A stretch of 64,000 nt of DNA, from contig CP134492.1 of assembly GCA_031761875.1 (NCBI GenBank), positions 806,001 to 870,000 of the forward strand. Direction: 5' to 3'. Both the position numbers and the translations under genes were made by a program. Positions within the stretch are counted from its first letter, which is position 1, and the number at the start of each line of letters is the position of its first letter. Of this stretch, positions 9,659 through 19,455 are shown one piece after another. This DNA is from Bacillaceae bacterium IKA-2. GTDB lineage: Bacteria; Bacillota; Bacilli; Bacillales; Anaerobacillaceae. The notes under the pieces are model-generated. The model worked only from the letters and a program-made list of their open reading frames with translations, ran no database searches and had not been told where the DNA came from.

Positions 9659-12295
9659 ATGAAACAATTAACATCTGTTGAAGTTAGGCAAATGTTTTTA
9701 GATTTTTTTAAAGAAAAAGGACATGCTGTTGAACCAAGTGCATCATTAGTACCACACGAAGATCCATCGCTATTATGGATTAATAGTGGTGTTGCAACGC
9801 TGAAAAAATATTTTGACGGTCGTGTAATCCCAGAAAATCCACGGATTACAAATGTACAAAAATCAATACGTACAAACGATATTGAGAATGTTGGAAAAAC
9901 AGCTCGTCATCATACGTTTTTTGAAATGCTCGGTAATTTCTCAATTGGAGAATATTTCAAAAAAGAAGCAATTAATTGGGCTTGGGAGTTTTTAACGAGT
10001 GAAAAGTGGATTGGTTTTGATGCTGAAAAACTTTCTGTTACTATTCATCCAGAAGATAATGAAGCTTTTATGCTTTGGAAAGAAGAAATCGGACTACCAG
10101 AAGAAAGAATTATTCGTCTTGAAGGTAACTTCTGGGATATTGGCGAAGGGCCAAGTGGTCCAAATACAGAAATATTCTATGATCGTGGTGAAAAGTATGG
10201 AAATGATAATACAGATCCTGAACTATATCCTGGTGGTGAAAACGAACGTTATTTAGAAGTATGGAATTTAGTGTTCTCACAATTTAACCATAATTCCGAT
10301 GGAACCTACACGCCGCTGCCTAAGAAGAATATTGATACAGGGATGGGACTTGAGAGAATTGTCTCTGTTGTTCAAGATGTGCCGACAAACTTCGATACAG
10401 ACTTATTTGTTCCGATAATAAAAGCAACGGAGGCAATTTCAGGTGTAACATACGGGAAAGACGAAGAAAGTGATGTTTCGTTTAAAGTAATTGCCGACCA
10501 TGTTCGTACTGTTTCCTTTGCTATTGCTGACGCGGCATTACCATCAAATGAAGGTCGCGGCTATGTGCTAAGACGGTTACTTCGTCGAGCTGTGCGTTAT
10601 GCGAAGTTAATTAATATTCATCGACCATTCATGTATGAGTTAGTGCCTGTTGTTGGTGAAATTATGGCTGATTTCTACCCAGAAGTAAAAGAAAAAACTG
10701 AATTTGTTCAAAAAGTAATTAAAAATGAAGAAGAACGTTTTCATGAAACACTAAACGAAGGTTTAGCCATTTTATCAAAAATAATCGAAACTGCGAAAGC
10801 TGCAAACGAGATGACAATTTCAGGTGAAGATGTTTTCCGCCTTTATGATACGTATGGTTTTCCAGTTGATTTAACTGAGGAATATGTTATTGAAGCAGGT
10901 CTTTCAATTGATCGAGATAAATTTGAAAGCGAAATGAACAAGCAAAGAGATCGCGCTCGGGCTGCACGTCAAACGGGTGACTCAATGCAGACGCAGGACG
11001 GCGTATTAGGAAGTATAAAAGTTGCCAGTGAGTTTGTTGGTTATGATCGACTTTCAGCAGTTTCTGTAATTGAAGTGATCATCAAAGATAAGGAACTTGT
11101 AGAAACAGCTACAAAAGGCGACGTTGTAAAAGTACTCGTTGATCAAACCCCATTTTATGCTGAAAGTGGTGGTCAAGTTGCGGATAAAGGTTCAATGAAA
11201 GCTGATGGTCTTTTGCTTCAAGTTAAAGATGTTCAAAAGGCGCCAAACGGTCAAAATCTACATACAGTTCATGTGCTAGAAGGAACTTTATCAAAGGGAA
11301 TGACGCTAACAACAACTGTTGAAGAAACAGAACGGATTGGGATTGTCAAAAACCACACAGCAACTCATATTTTGCATCGCGCTCTTAAAGACACACTTGG
11401 TGAACATGTAAACCAAGCAGGGTCGTTAGTTTCTGAAAATCGTTTGCGCTTTGATTTCTCTCATTTTGGTCAAATAACACAAGAAGAGTTAGTAAAAATC
11501 GAAACGACTGTTAATGAAAAGATTTGGGACGCGATTTCAGTGAATATTTCTAATAAAAAAATTGCTGAAGCAAAAGAAATGGGTGCGATGGCTCTTTTCG
11601 GTGAAAAATATGGAGATATTGTTCGTGTCGTTCAAGTAGGGGACTATAGCTTAGAACTATGCGGCGGCTGCCATGTCAAAAATAGTGCTGAAATAGGCTT
11701 GTTTAAAATTATTTCTGAATCAGGTATTGGAGCCGGAGTGCGTCGAATCGAAGCAGTTACTGGAAAAGGCGCTTATGAGCATATGAACGCTCAAGTAGAC
11801 TTAGCAAAAGAAGCAGCAAGTTTACTAAAAACAAATTTAAAAGACGTACCTGATAAGGTAAGTCAATTGCAGATGCAAATACGTAAAATTCAACGTGAAA
11901 ATGAGTCTCTTGCAGCGAAACTAGGAAATTTAGAAGCTGGAAGTCTCATAGATGATGTTATTAAAGTAAACGGCGTTGCCATTATTGCAAAAAAAGTAAA
12001 TGTTACAGATATGGATAGTATTCGCAGCCTAGTCGACTCACTTAAAAATAAACTTATTTCAGGTATTGTTGTGCTTGGTGCTGTCAATAATGGAAAAGTA
12101 AACATCGTTGCAGGTGTAACGAATGATTTAGTTAAACAAGGCTATCATGCTGGGAAAATTGTCAAAGAAGTAGCAACTCGATGTGGAGGCGGCGGCGGCG
12201 GTCGTCCTGATATGGCTCAAGCAGGTGGTAAAAATCCAGATCAGCTTCAAGAAGCGATTGATTTTGTACCAGAATTTCTGAAAACAATTTCCTAA
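9659..12295 (+). CDS. alaS: Alanyl-tRNA synthetase
   Basis: 878-aa class IIc synthetase that charges tRNA-Ala. Class II motifs lie in the first ~250 residues ([45 protein letters not shown]). The editing domain has the zinc-binding residues H566 and H570 (HTATHILH) and C668 with H672 (CGGCH). The C-terminal DHHA1/C-Ala domain ends with the glycine-rich [17 protein letters not shown]. Full length. Start ATG 9659 follows AAGGAGGAA. Regulated by the upstream T-box. Confidence 0.98.
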   Translation: MKQLTSVEVRQMFLDFFKEKGHAVEPSASLVPHEDPSLLWINSGVATLKKYFDGRVIPENPRITNVQKSIRTNDIENVGKTARHHTFFEMLGNFSIGEYFKKEAINWAWEFLTSEKWIGFDAEKLSVTIHPEDNEAFMLWKEEIGLPEERIIRLEGNFWDIGEGPSGPNTEIFYDRGEKYGNDNTDPELYPGGENERYLEVWNLVFSQFNHNSDGTYTPLPKKNIDTGMGLERIVSVVQDVPTNFDTDLFVPIIKATEAISGVTYGKDEESDVSFKVIADHVRTVSFAIADAALPSNEGRGYVLRRLLRRAVRYAKLINIHRPFMYELVPVVGEIMADFYPEVKEKTEFVQKVIKNEEERFHETLNEGLAILSKIIETAKAANEMTISGEDVFRLYDTYGFPVDLTEEYVIEAGLSIDRDKFESEMNKQRDRARAARQTGDSMQTQDGVLGSIKVASEFVGYDRLSAVSVIEVIIKDKELVETATKGDVVKVLVDQTPFYAESGGQVADKGSMKADGLLLQVKDVQKAPNGQNLHTVHVLEGTLSKGMTLTTTVEETERIGIVKNHTATHILHRALKDTLGEHVNQAGSLVSENRLRFDFSHFGQITQEELVKIETTVNEKIWDAISVNISNKKIAEAKEMGAMALFGEKYGDIVRVVQVGDYSLELCGGCHVKNSAEIGLFKIISESGIGAGVRRIEAVTGKGAYEHMNAQVDLAKEAASLLKTNLKDVPDKVSQLQMQIRKIQRENESLAAKLGNLEAGSLIDDVIKVNGVAIIAKKVNVTDMDSIRSLVDSLKNKLISGIVVLGAVNNGKVNIVAGVTNDLVKQGYHAGKIVKEVATRCGGGGGGRPDMAQAGGKNPDQLQEAIDFVPEFLKTIS

Positions 12296-12400
12296 TTAAT
12301 TCATGATAGTGTACAATATGGATAGATAGTTTTAAATTTTTGAGTATAGCAAATTTTTGGACGTGAAAAATAATCACGTATTGTAAGAAAGAGGTGTTTT

Positions 12401-12670
12401 GTGATGAGTTCTATGGATAATACGATGAAATTTAATTTCCAAGATGACTCAGAGGATACGAATGTTCAGGAAGTATTATTAACTGTATACCAAGCATTGG
12501 ATGAAAAGGGATATAATCCGATTAATCAAATTGTAGGCTATTTACTTTCGGGTGATCCAGCTTATATTCCAAGGCATAATGATGCAAGATCACTTATTCG
12601 TAAGCTTGAAAGAGATGAATTAATTGAAGAGTTAGTGAAATCGTATTTGTCACAGCACCAAGAGGAGTAA
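12401..12670 (+). CDS. yrzL: IreB family regulatory phosphoprotein (YrzL)
   Basis: 89-aa member of DUF965/IreB. In Enterococcus faecalis IreB is phosphorylated by the PASTA kinase IreK and affects cephalosporin resistance. Recognisable features are the N-terminal Thr-containing segment (MDNTMKFNF) and [22 protein letters not shown]. Start ATG 12404/12401 follows AAAGAGGTG; either Met is possible. It stops one base before the ruvX start, so the two are translationally coupled, as in most Bacillales. Confidence 0.92.
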   Translation: MMSSMDNTMKFNFQDDSEDTNVQEVLLTVYQALDEKGYNPINQIVGYLLSGDPAYIPRHNDARSLIRKLERDELIEELVKSYLSQHQEE

Positions 12671-12671
12671 T

Positions 12672-13088
12672 ATGAGAACATTAGGATTAGATGTTGGAAC
12701 AAAAACGATTGGGGTCGCCGCTAGTGATGAATTTGGCTGGACTGCCCAAGGGATAGAAACGATTAGACGTAATTTAGATGACCCAGAGAAAGATTGGGAA
12801 AAAATTGCTACCTTAATTAAAGATCGTACTATTAGCAGTGTAGTTGTTGGTTTACCGAAAAACATGAATGGGACAATAGGCCCTAGTGGTGAAGCCTGCC
12901 AACAGTTTGGTGAAGAAATAAAACGTCGCTTTGAACTTCCAATTATTCTATGGGATGAACGGTTAACAACTGTTGCTGCCGAAAGAATGTTAATTGCATC
13001 GGATATGAGTCGAAAAAAGCGTAAAAAAGTAATTGATAAGATGGCAGCAGCGATGATTTTACAAGGGTATTTAGATTCAAAGCAATAA
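12672..13088 (+). CDS. ruvX: RuvX/YqgF-family resolvase (YrrK)
   Basis: 138-aa RNase H-fold protein. The family is annotated as a putative Holliday junction resolvase and is implicated in pre-16S rRNA 5'-end processing in E. coli. Acidic active-site motifs are visible: [13 protein letters not shown] at the N-terminus (Asp7-like), [11 protein letters not shown] near residue 60, and [15 protein letters not shown] near residue 95. Start ATG 12672 lies right after the ireB stop, with AGAGGAG upstream. Confidence 0.94.
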   Translation: MRTLGLDVGTKTIGVAASDEFGWTAQGIETIRRNLDDPEKDWEKIATLIKDRTISSVVVGLPKNMNGTIGPSGEACQQFGEEIKRRFELPIILWDERLTTVAAERMLIASDMSRKKRKKVIDKMAAAMILQGYLDSKQ

Positions 13089-13161
13089 GTTTTAATAATG
13101 TGATATGCTATTAATGTCAATAGTAACAAAAGCTATTCAATATTTATAATGAGGTGTTATT

Positions 13162-13479
13162 ATGAAAAATCAAGAAAGAGAACGCATTATTATCCCAGAC
13201 GAAAATGGCGATGAACATTTATTTGAAGTGTTATTTACATTTGATGTAGATGAAACAGAGAAGTCTTATATGGTTTTAATTGCCGCTGGCGAAGAAGACA
13301 GCGATGACGATGAAGTAGAAGTACACGCTTTCCGTTATGAAGAAAAAGGCGACTCTGACGATGATTTAACACTTCATCCCATTGAAACTGATGAAGAGTG
13401 GAATATCGTTGAAGAAATGCTCAACACGTTTTCAGAAGAAGACGAAGATGAAGATGAAGATGAAGAAAACGAAAAATAA
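13162..13479 (+). CDS. yrzB: DUF1292 protein (YrzB)
   Basis: 105-aa very acidic protein of the YrzB/DUF1292 family. Its core is a predicted beta structure (RIIIPDENGDEHLFEVLFTFDVDETEKSYMVL in the first half). The C-terminus is a run of Glu/Asp (EEDEDEDEDEENEK). Family function is unknown. Start ATG 13162 follows GAGGTG. Order ireB-ruvX-yrzB-mltG is conserved in Bacillales. An intrinsic terminator follows. Confidence 0.9.
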   Translation: MKNQERERIIIPDENGDEHLFEVLFTFDVDETEKSYMVLIAAGEEDSDDDEVEVHAFRYEEKGDSDDDLTLHPIETDEEWNIVEEMLNTFSEEDEDEDEDEENEK

Positions 13480-13490
13480 ATATATTTATG

Positions 13491-13525
13491 AGCAGTTCCC
13501 ATTAAATGGGGACTGCTTTTTTTTT
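13491..13525 (+). terminator. Intrinsic terminator after yrzB
   Basis: AGCAGTTCCC ATTAAAT GGGGACTGCT hairpin followed by a run of T. Confidence 0.88.
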
Positions 13526-13528
13526 ACA

Positions 13529-13735
13529 GGTAAGAAAGCATAAAATGTTCGTGTCTGTCTAGCTTCAAGACACATCCTTGAGTTACTTCATAGCTGGTTT
13601 TGCGACGAGTAACCGCAGGAGCAGGCGTCATCGGCTCGAGGGCTTCAGTCATTTTCGGAAGTCAAAAGCGACTTCTGTCAAAGGCCTTCCACCGGTTTTC
13701 GCCGATATGCGGGCGCCTTGCGCCTTTCTTATCAA
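13529..13735. repeat. Intergenic repeat, type B copy 2
   Basis: The leader GTAAGAAAGCATAAAATGTTCG and about 85 nt from TCTGTCTAGCTTCAAGACAC to GGCTCGAGGG nearly duplicate the copy at 7933-8030 (one substitution in the shared core). The block then continues into a different right half ending GCGCCTTGCGCCTTTCTT. ORFs seen across this block are repeat shadows, not genes. Confidence 0.72.
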
Positions 13736-14012
13736 ACTAGCAAAGGTAGGAAGAGAATTTTGTTCCTGCTCCAAAATTCTACATTTTTAATGAAATTTTG
13801 TTGAATTATAGTATAATAGCAGTATTGCTTATAGATGAATGAATTGATAATACTGATAAATGCCAATAAGGGACTATATCTAGTTAGGTGGGAGCACCAC
13901 AAACTATATGTAGCGAATTGTCGATGATGTATTATAATTATCAAATCGATTCTAATAAGTGTTTAAAAAACAAGGAATGTCCTCTTGTTATAACTTGAGG
14001 GGGAGGAAAAAA

Positions 14013-15140
14013 ATGACTTCAGATGATAAAAAGAAAAATAAACAAGAAATAAAAAAGAAATTAATTAAAGAGCGAATTGAGGAGGCTAGTGTCGTTAGAA
14101 AAATTGTAGCTTTCTGTTTACTTTTACTAATAATTGCCTTTATCGGTGTAGGGACTTATGTATACCATTATGCCAAAGACGGTATAGCCCCTATTGATGA
14201 AACTAATGAAGAGCTATTAGATATTCAAATACCGATTGGATCTACAAGTACGAGAATTGGACATATTTTGGAGGAAAATGGCTTAATAATAAACGCTAGC
14301 TTTTTTCGTTATTATGTTCGTTATAAAAATGAAACTGGATTTCAAGCTGGTGATTATCAACTTTCAAAGTCAATGGACTTGGATGAAATTATTGCCGCTT
14401 TAAAAGAAGGTACAGTTATGAAAGAATATGCCTTAAGTTTTACGGTTCCAGAAGGCAAATGGCTAGAAGATACTTTAAAGATTATTGCTGATGCAACTAG
14501 TCATGAACTAGAAGATTTAGAAGAGAAGATCACAGATCCAGAATATCTAGAGCTCCTGATTGATCGTTTTGACATTTTAACAGAAGATATTTTAGACGAG
14601 GATATTCGATGGGCATTAGAGGGTTACCTATTTCCTGCTAGATATGATTTTATCGATGAAAACCCAACAATCGAGACAATCATTGAAATGATGCTCAAAA
14701 GAACAGAACAAATTGTTGGGAAATTTTTCGGTAATATTGAAGAAAGTGAATATACGATTCATGAAATTATTACGTTAGCTTCCATTATTGAAGGCGAAGC
14801 TAATAAGTCTGAGGATCGCTATCTCGTTTCTGGGGTACTTTATAACAGATTAGAGATTAATATGCCATTACAGGTTGATCCAACAGTTGCTTATGCTCAT
14901 GGAGAGCATTTTTCAAGAACGTTAATTGTGCATTTAGAGATTGATTCACCTTATAACACTTATCGATATCCAGGCATTCCAGTTGGTCCGGTTAACAGCC
15001 CAGGTGAGGCATCGATAAAAGCTGCTATCGAGCCTAGTGATCATAATTATTTTTACTTCTATGCAAAAAGTGACGGAGAAGTTATGTTTACTGAAACGTA
15101 CCAGCAACACCAAGAAGTTTTACGTGAATTCCGAGATTAA
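14013..15140 (+). CDS. mltG: Endolytic murein transglycosylase MltG (YrrL)
   Basis: 375-aa membrane-anchored YceG-family lytic transglycosylase that cleaves nascent glycan strands and so helps set their length. A basic cytoplasmic N-terminus is followed by one transmembrane helix (about residues 30-52, FCLLLLIIAFIGVGTYVY), a LysM-like subdomain, and the catalytic domain with the conserved Glu in SIIEGEAN (E262). Substrate-site motifs YRYPGIPVGPVNSPG follow. ATG 14013 has a strong GAGGGGGAGG upstream; an upstream in-frame start at 13959 does not. Length fits the family. Confidence 0.94.
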   Translation: MTSDDKKKNKQEIKKKLIKERIEEASVVRKIVAFCLLLLIIAFIGVGTYVYHYAKDGIAPIDETNEELLDIQIPIGSTSTRIGHILEENGLIINASFFRYYVRYKNETGFQAGDYQLSKSMDLDEIIAALKEGTVMKEYALSFTVPEGKWLEDTLKIIADATSHELEDLEEKITDPEYLELLIDRFDILTEDILDEDIRWALEGYLFPARYDFIDENPTIETIIEMMLKRTEQIVGKFFGNIEESEYTIHEIITLASIIEGEANKSEDRYLVSGVLYNRLEINMPLQVDPTVAYAHGEHFSRTLIVHLEIDSPYNTYRYPGIPVGPVNSPGEASIKAAIEPSDHNYFYFYAKSDGEVMFTETYQQHQEVLREFRD

Positions 15141-15356
15141 AAGGAAAAAAGTAGAAAGTAGAAAGTAGAAAGTTGGAAAGTAGAAAGTAGAAAGTAGAAA
15201 GTTGGAAAGGAAAAGCTGAAATTCAAGGGCTAAACCAAATGCTTTTAATGCTTTTGAACTTCCCTAACCAACTAATCAACTAACCAACTGTCCGACTGCC
15301 TTTAAAATCTTTTGAACTACCTTTCCAACATTCTGCTTTCCAACATTCCAACTTCA
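15141..15356. repeat. Low-complexity purine/pyrimidine hairpin repeat, copy 2
   Basis: Left half: tandem GTAGAAA heptamers and GTTGGAAAG, with the block GTAGAAAGTAGAAAGTTGG present twice. Right half: the complementary type, CTTCCCTAACCAAC, CCTTTCCAACATTC, CTTTCCAAC. The two halves can fold into one long imperfect hairpin. It fills the gap between mltG and trmR; no ORF supported. Confidence 0.65.
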
Positions 15357-15468
15357 CTTATAAGCGAGAGAGTGTGATCTATTCGCATTCTCTTTCTGTT
15401 TATGTTAGAATAAATCGTTCTTTTGAAGGAACAATAAATTGATTTTTTATCTTATAAGGAGGCTTTTT

Positions 15469-16107
15469 ATGGTCTCAGATCAAGTAAATGGCTATTTGGG
15501 TTCGTTAATAAAAGCAAGAAATAATTTGTTAACGGAAATGGAAGAGTTTGCTCGGGTTCATAATGTACCTATTATGGATATTGTCAGTATGGAGGCAATG
15601 TTACAAATTGTCTCTCTTGTGCGTTCAAAGAAGGTGTTAGAAATTGGAACAGCGATTGGTTATTCAGCGATGCGAGTAGCTGAAAAATTGCCTGACTGCT
15701 TAATTGTTTCGATCGAACGGGACAAAGACCGATATGAAAAAGCAAAGTATTTCATTGCTAGGGCCAACTTGGAGAATCGTGTCAAACTTATTTATGGTGA
15801 CGCCTTAGAAATAGCACCTGAGCTTAAAAAATATGGAGATTTTGATTGTTTATTTATAGATGCTGCTAAAGGGCAATATAAACGTTTTTTTGAGCTATAT
15901 AGTCCTTTTGTAGAAAGGGAAGGTCTTGTAATTAGTGATAATGTTCTTTTTAAAGGTATAGTTGCCCAAGATGGTAAAGTGGCAAAAGGATTGAGAACAA
16001 TGGTCGTCAATTTACGAGCATACAACGAGATGTTAATCGCTGACCAGGAGTATGAAACAACATTTTATCCAATTGGTGATGGGTTGGCAATCAGTAAGAA
16101 AAAATAG
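15469..16107 (+). CDS. trmR: tRNA 5-hydroxyuridine methyltransferase TrmR (YrrM)
   Basis: 212-aa SAM-dependent methyltransferase of the catechol O-methyltransferase-like family. The SAM motif is VLEIGTAIGYSAM (about residues 60-72) and the acidic motif is DFDCLFIDAAKGQY. In B. subtilis YrrM/TrmR methylates 5-hydroxyuridine at tRNA position 34 to give 5-methoxyuridine. Start ATG 15469 follows TAAGGAGG; the ORF's earlier possible start (15439) has no such site. It is followed directly by the two U32-family hydroxylation genes, which fits the pathway. Confidence 0.92.
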   Translation: MVSDQVNGYLGSLIKARNNLLTEMEEFARVHNVPIMDIVSMEAMLQIVSLVRSKKVLEIGTAIGYSAMRVAEKLPDCLIVSIERDKDRYEKAKYFIARANLENRVKLIYGDALEIAPELKKYGDFDCLFIDAAKGQYKRFFELYSPFVEREGLVISDNVLFKGIVAQDGKVAKGLRTMVVNLRAYNEMLIADQEYETTFYPIGDGLAISKKK

Positions 16108-16119
16108 GTGGTGAACAAA

Positions 16120-17049
16120 ATGAAAAAACCTGAGTTACTCGTAACACCAACCAAGGTTGACGATATTCAACGTTTAATCGATGCTGGAGCAACGGCGATA
16201 TTAATCGGGGAAGAAAAATTTGCTTTGCGACTTGCTGGAGAATTTAACCAGGAAGATATAAAAGTAGCTGTAAATCAAGCTCATCAAAAAGGGGTAAAAG
16301 TATATGTTGCTATGAATGCCCTCTTTCATAATGATAAATTATCACTTTTACCTGACTATATTAGATTTTTGGACCAAATAGGTGTCGATGCGATCGTTTT
16401 TGGTGATCCGGCAGTACTGATGGTTGCTAGAGAGGTTGCCCCGACTATGCAACTGCACTGGAATACAGAAACAACTGCAACTAACTACTTTACAGCCAAC
16501 TATTGGGGACGAAAAGGTGCCAAAAGAGCTGTCATGGCTAGAGAAATTAATATGGAATCTATCGTCGAGACAAAAGAGAATGCTGAACTAGAAATAGAAG
16601 TGCAAGTTCATGGTATGACATGTATGTTTCAATCGAAAAGAATGCTTATTGGAAACTATATGGAGTTTCAAGGAAAAGATTTAAGAGTAGAAGGACGAAG
16701 CAAAGACCGAACTTTATTTATCCATGATCCAGAGCGGGAAGCTAAATATCCTATTTTTGAAGATGAAAATGGGACTCATATTATGAGCCCTAACGATATT
16801 TGTATCATTGATGAATTAGAGGATATGCTCGAGGCGGGCTTAGATTGCTTTAAAATCGACGGGATTTTAAAGAGTGTTGAATATACTGAAAAAGTAACTG
16901 CTCTTTATAAAGAGGCTATTGAGCTTTATTTGGAAGATCCAGAGGCTTACCAAGATAAGAAAAGTTTTTATTTGCAAGAAGCTGAAAAACTTCAACCACT
17001 TAATCGGAACTTAGACACGGGATTTTTCTTTAAAGAGACGGTTTATTAA
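16120..17049 (+). CDS. yrrN: U32-family tRNA hydroxylation protein TrhP1 (YrrN)
   Basis: 309-aa peptidase U32-family protein. In B. subtilis YrrN and YrrO (TrhP1/TrhP2) act in prephenate-dependent 5-hydroxylation of tRNA U34; despite the family name this is RNA modification, not proteolysis. Family stretches are GVDAIVFGDPAVLMVAREV, LHWNTETTATNYFTANYW and VQVHGMTCMFQSKRMLIGNY. This paralogue lacks the C-terminal extension and the CCxxC cluster seen in the next gene. ATG 16120 is chosen because GGTGGTG just upstream acts as the ribosome-binding site. Confidence 0.9.
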   Translation: MKKPELLVTPTKVDDIQRLIDAGATAILIGEEKFALRLAGEFNQEDIKVAVNQAHQKGVKVYVAMNALFHNDKLSLLPDYIRFLDQIGVDAIVFGDPAVLMVAREVAPTMQLHWNTETTATNYFTANYWGRKGAKRAVMAREINMESIVETKENAELEIEVQVHGMTCMFQSKRMLIGNYMEFQGKDLRVEGRSKDRTLFIHDPEREAKYPIFEDENGTHIMSPNDICIIDELEDMLEAGLDCFKIDGILKSVEYTEKVTALYKEAIELYLEDPEAYQDKKSFYLQEAEKLQPLNRNLDTGFFFKETVY

Positions 17050-17066
17050 ATGAAGAGGTGAGTAGG

Positions 17067-18365
17067 ATGCAAGCAATTTCAACGTTCACTCCAGATGGAA
17101 AACGGATTATTATAAAAAAACCAGAGCTACTTGCACCAGCAGGAAGTTTAGAAAAACTAAAAATAGCTGTACAGTACGGTGCAGATGCAGTATTTATCGG
17201 TGGAAGAGAATTTGGTCTTCGCTCAAATGCTGATAATTTTTCGAGTGAGGAAATGCGCGAAGGTGTCGAATTCGCAAATAGTTATGGGGCGAAAATCTAC
17301 GTAACAACAAATATTTTTGCTCATAATGAAAATATGGATGGCCTAGAAGAATATTTACAAGACCTTCAAGAAGTTGGGGTAAGTGCGATTATTGTTGCTG
17401 ATCCACTTATTATAGAAACCTGTAAACGAATCGCACCGAATGTGGAGGTTCATTTAAGTACACAGCAATCATTAACCAATTGGCAAGCCGCAAAGTTTTG
17501 GAAAGAAGAAGGACTTCATCGCGTCGTACTAGCACGAGAAGTAGGTCTTGAAGAAATGGTTGAAATGAAAAAGTTTGTGGATATTGAAATAGAGACATTT
17601 ATTCATGGTGCAATGTGTATTTCATACTCCGGCCGTTGTGTACTGAGCAATCACATGACTGCACGGGATTCTAACCGAGGTGGTTGCTGTCAGTCTTGTC
17701 GCTGGGATTATCATCTATATGAAGAAGGAGAACACGAAGAAAAAGTCGTTGAAACCCCTTTATATAAAGAAGAGCATGCACCATTCACGATGAGTCCCAA
17801 GGATTTAAATTTACTTGAAGGTATTCCACAGATAATAGAGGCAGGAATTGACAGCCTAAAAGTTGAAGGTAGGATGAAGTCAATCCACTATGTAGCGACA
17901 GTTACTTCGGTTTATCGGAAAGTCATTGATGCTTATTGTGCAGATCCTGATAACTTTAAAATCGATCCTAATTGGATTGAAGAGCTTGATAAGTGTGCGA
18001 ATCGAGATACGGCGGCGGCATTTTTTGAAAGCACCCCTACGTATAAAGAACAAATGTACGGTAATCATGGAAAGAAAACAAGTTATGATTTTGCAGGACT
18101 TGTCTTAGATTACGATCAAGAAACAAGTATCGTCACGTTACAACAACGTAATCATTTTAAGCCGGGAAACGAAGTTGAGTTTTTCGGACCTGAATTTAAT
18201 AACTTTACTCAAATAGTAGCTAAAATTTGGGATGAAGATGGAAACGAGCTAGATGCAGCTAGACATCCTCTACAAATTGTTAAGTTTAAAGTAGACAAAC
18301 CTTTATATCCTAATAATATGATGAGAAAAAATTTACTACAATTAGCAAGAAGTCAATCTTCATAA
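17067..18365 (+). CDS. yrrO: U32-family tRNA hydroxylation protein TrhP2 (YrrO)
   Basis: 432-aa U32-family protein, partner of the preceding gene in tRNA U34 hydroxylation. The signature is E-x-FIHGAMCISYSGRC (residues ~180-195), followed by the cysteine-rich RGGCCQSCRWDY, which together offer the cysteines expected for an Fe-S cluster. The C-terminal ~90 residues (from about 335) form the extra beta domain of the long U32 subclass. ATG 17067 has AGAGGTGAG five bases upstream. It starts 17 nt after yrrN, so the three genes trmR-yrrN-yrrO form an operon. Confidence 0.9.
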   Translation: MQAISTFTPDGKRIIIKKPELLAPAGSLEKLKIAVQYGADAVFIGGREFGLRSNADNFSSEEMREGVEFANSYGAKIYVTTNIFAHNENMDGLEEYLQDLQEVGVSAIIVADPLIIETCKRIAPNVEVHLSTQQSLTNWQAAKFWKEEGLHRVVLAREVGLEEMVEMKKFVDIEIETFIHGAMCISYSGRCVLSNHMTARDSNRGGCCQSCRWDYHLYEEGEHEEKVVETPLYKEEHAPFTMSPKDLNLLEGIPQIIEAGIDSLKVEGRMKSIHYVATVTSVYRKVIDAYCADPDNFKIDPNWIEELDKCANRDTAAAFFESTPTYKEQMYGNHGKKTSYDFAGLVLDYDQETSIVTLQQRNHFKPGNEVEFFGPEFNNFTQIVAKIWDEDGNELDAARHPLQIVKFKVDKPLYPNNMMRKNLLQLARSQSS

Positions 18366-18744
18366 AGGTTTCTGGCACAAAATGTTAAAGAAAAATAACA
18401 GTGATAAAAGAAATTTATTGAAGTTTTAAAAATAAATCAATTTTAATAATTGAACTAGATGCATATTATAAGGACTAAAGCCATAAAACAATGGAAGAGA
18501 GTTTGAAAAATAATCTTGAAGAAAAACCAATTTTGTAATAGCATAGATCATAGGTAAGTGAGTGTCTTATATCTTTTCTACAGAAAAGCTTGTACGCAGA
18601 CCATGTTAGGTCGCTACAAAGCTTTTCTGTATACATAAAGTAAAGAGTTGCTTTTGATAAATAAAAAAATACCTTGCCAAAAAAATTAATTTGCAATAAA
18701 TAACAGCTTAAGTGTTGATACTAATTAGGGAGTGAACGGACAAG
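18366..18744. other. Intergenic gap where udk would be expected; holds a large hairpin
   Basis: 379 nt between yrrO and greA, AT-rich with no credible ORF. B. subtilis has udk here. A long bulged stem lies at 18580-18630: 12 uninterrupted pairs (ACAGAAAAGCTT with AAGCTTTTCTGT), then about nine more with three bulged bases and a six-base loop ATGTTA. No T-run follows on either strand, so it does not look like a terminator. Confidence 0.6.
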
Positions 18745-19221
18745 ATGAGTGGAGACAAAAAGTTTTATATGACGTTAGATGGAAAAGAAAAATTAGAGCA
18801 AGAATTAGAATTTTTAAAAGCAGAAAAAAGAAAAGAAGTAGTTGAGCGCATTAAAACTGCCCGAAGTTTTGGCGACTTATCGGAGAACTCTGAATATGAT
18901 TCGGCAAAAGAAGAGCAAGCTTTTGTTGAGGGACGCATTTCTACATTAGAAAAAATGATTCGTAACGCAGTGATGATTCAGGAAGATAAAACAAATTCTT
19001 CTGTTGTTTCACTAGGAAAGTCAATTAAGATTAAAGAATTACCTGAAGGTGATGAAGAGATTTATACGATCGTCGGTAGTGCCGAAAGTGATCCTCACGA
19101 AGGGAAAATTTCTAACGATTCTCCAATGGCGAAAAGCTTATTAGGGAAATCCGTAGGAGACAAAGTCACTGTACAAACACCAGGCGGCGAAATGAAGGTT
19201 GAACTTTTAGAAATTATTTAA
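18745..19221 (+). CDS. greA: Transcription elongation factor GreA
   Basis: 158-aa factor that stimulates RNA polymerase to cleave backtracked transcripts. The N-terminal coiled coil contains the family motif [20 protein letters not shown], with the two acidic tip residues in GDLSEN. The C-terminal FKBP-like domain holds [14 protein letters not shown] and ends VELLEII. Full length. Start ATG 18745 follows TAGGGAGTGA. Followed by a hairpin repeat element. Confidence 0.97.
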   Translation: MSGDKKFYMTLDGKEKLEQELEFLKAEKRKEVVERIKTARSFGDLSENSEYDSAKEEQAFVEGRISTLEKMIRNAVMIQEDKTNSSVVSLGKSIKIKELPEGDEEIYTIVGSAESDPHEGKISNDSPMAKSLLGKSVGDKVTVQTPGGEMKVELLEII

Positions 19222-19263
19222 GGACTAATTCATTTGTACTATTTTTAAGAAGTATATGAGGAT

Positions 19264-19329
19264 GTTTAAAAAGACCAATAATCACGCGAGCGAATTGATT
19301 CGCTCGCGTGATTATCCCCCTTTTTGAAC
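19264..19329. repeat. Intergenic hairpin repeat, GTTCAAAAA family, copy 3
   Basis: Starts GTTTAAAAAG, ends CCCCCTTTTTGAAC, and encloses a perfect 16-bp inverted repeat (AATCACGCGAGCGAAT, two-base loop, complement). It may also terminate greA transcription, since C- and T-rich bases follow the stem. Confidence 0.7.
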
Positions 19330-19455
19330 ATAAACTAAAAGGTGTCTCATTCCCGGGGGAAGTTTTAACAAACTTATGGGAGGAGAACCCTTTTTTTTTG
19401 TATTGAATAAACGTACCCTATAAAAGTCAACAATGTAGTACAAGAGGTGGTGGAA

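Noticed and set aside
12150-12220. Glycine-codon GGC run near the alaS end as a slippage or sequencing artefact
   Set aside because: The [17 protein letters not shown] stretch is the normal conserved C-terminal motif of AlaRS.
18475-18696. 73-codon minus-strand ORF in the yrrO-greA gap as a replaced gene
   Set aside because: It overlaps the strong hairpin, has no ribosome-binding site and no recognisable protein pattern.
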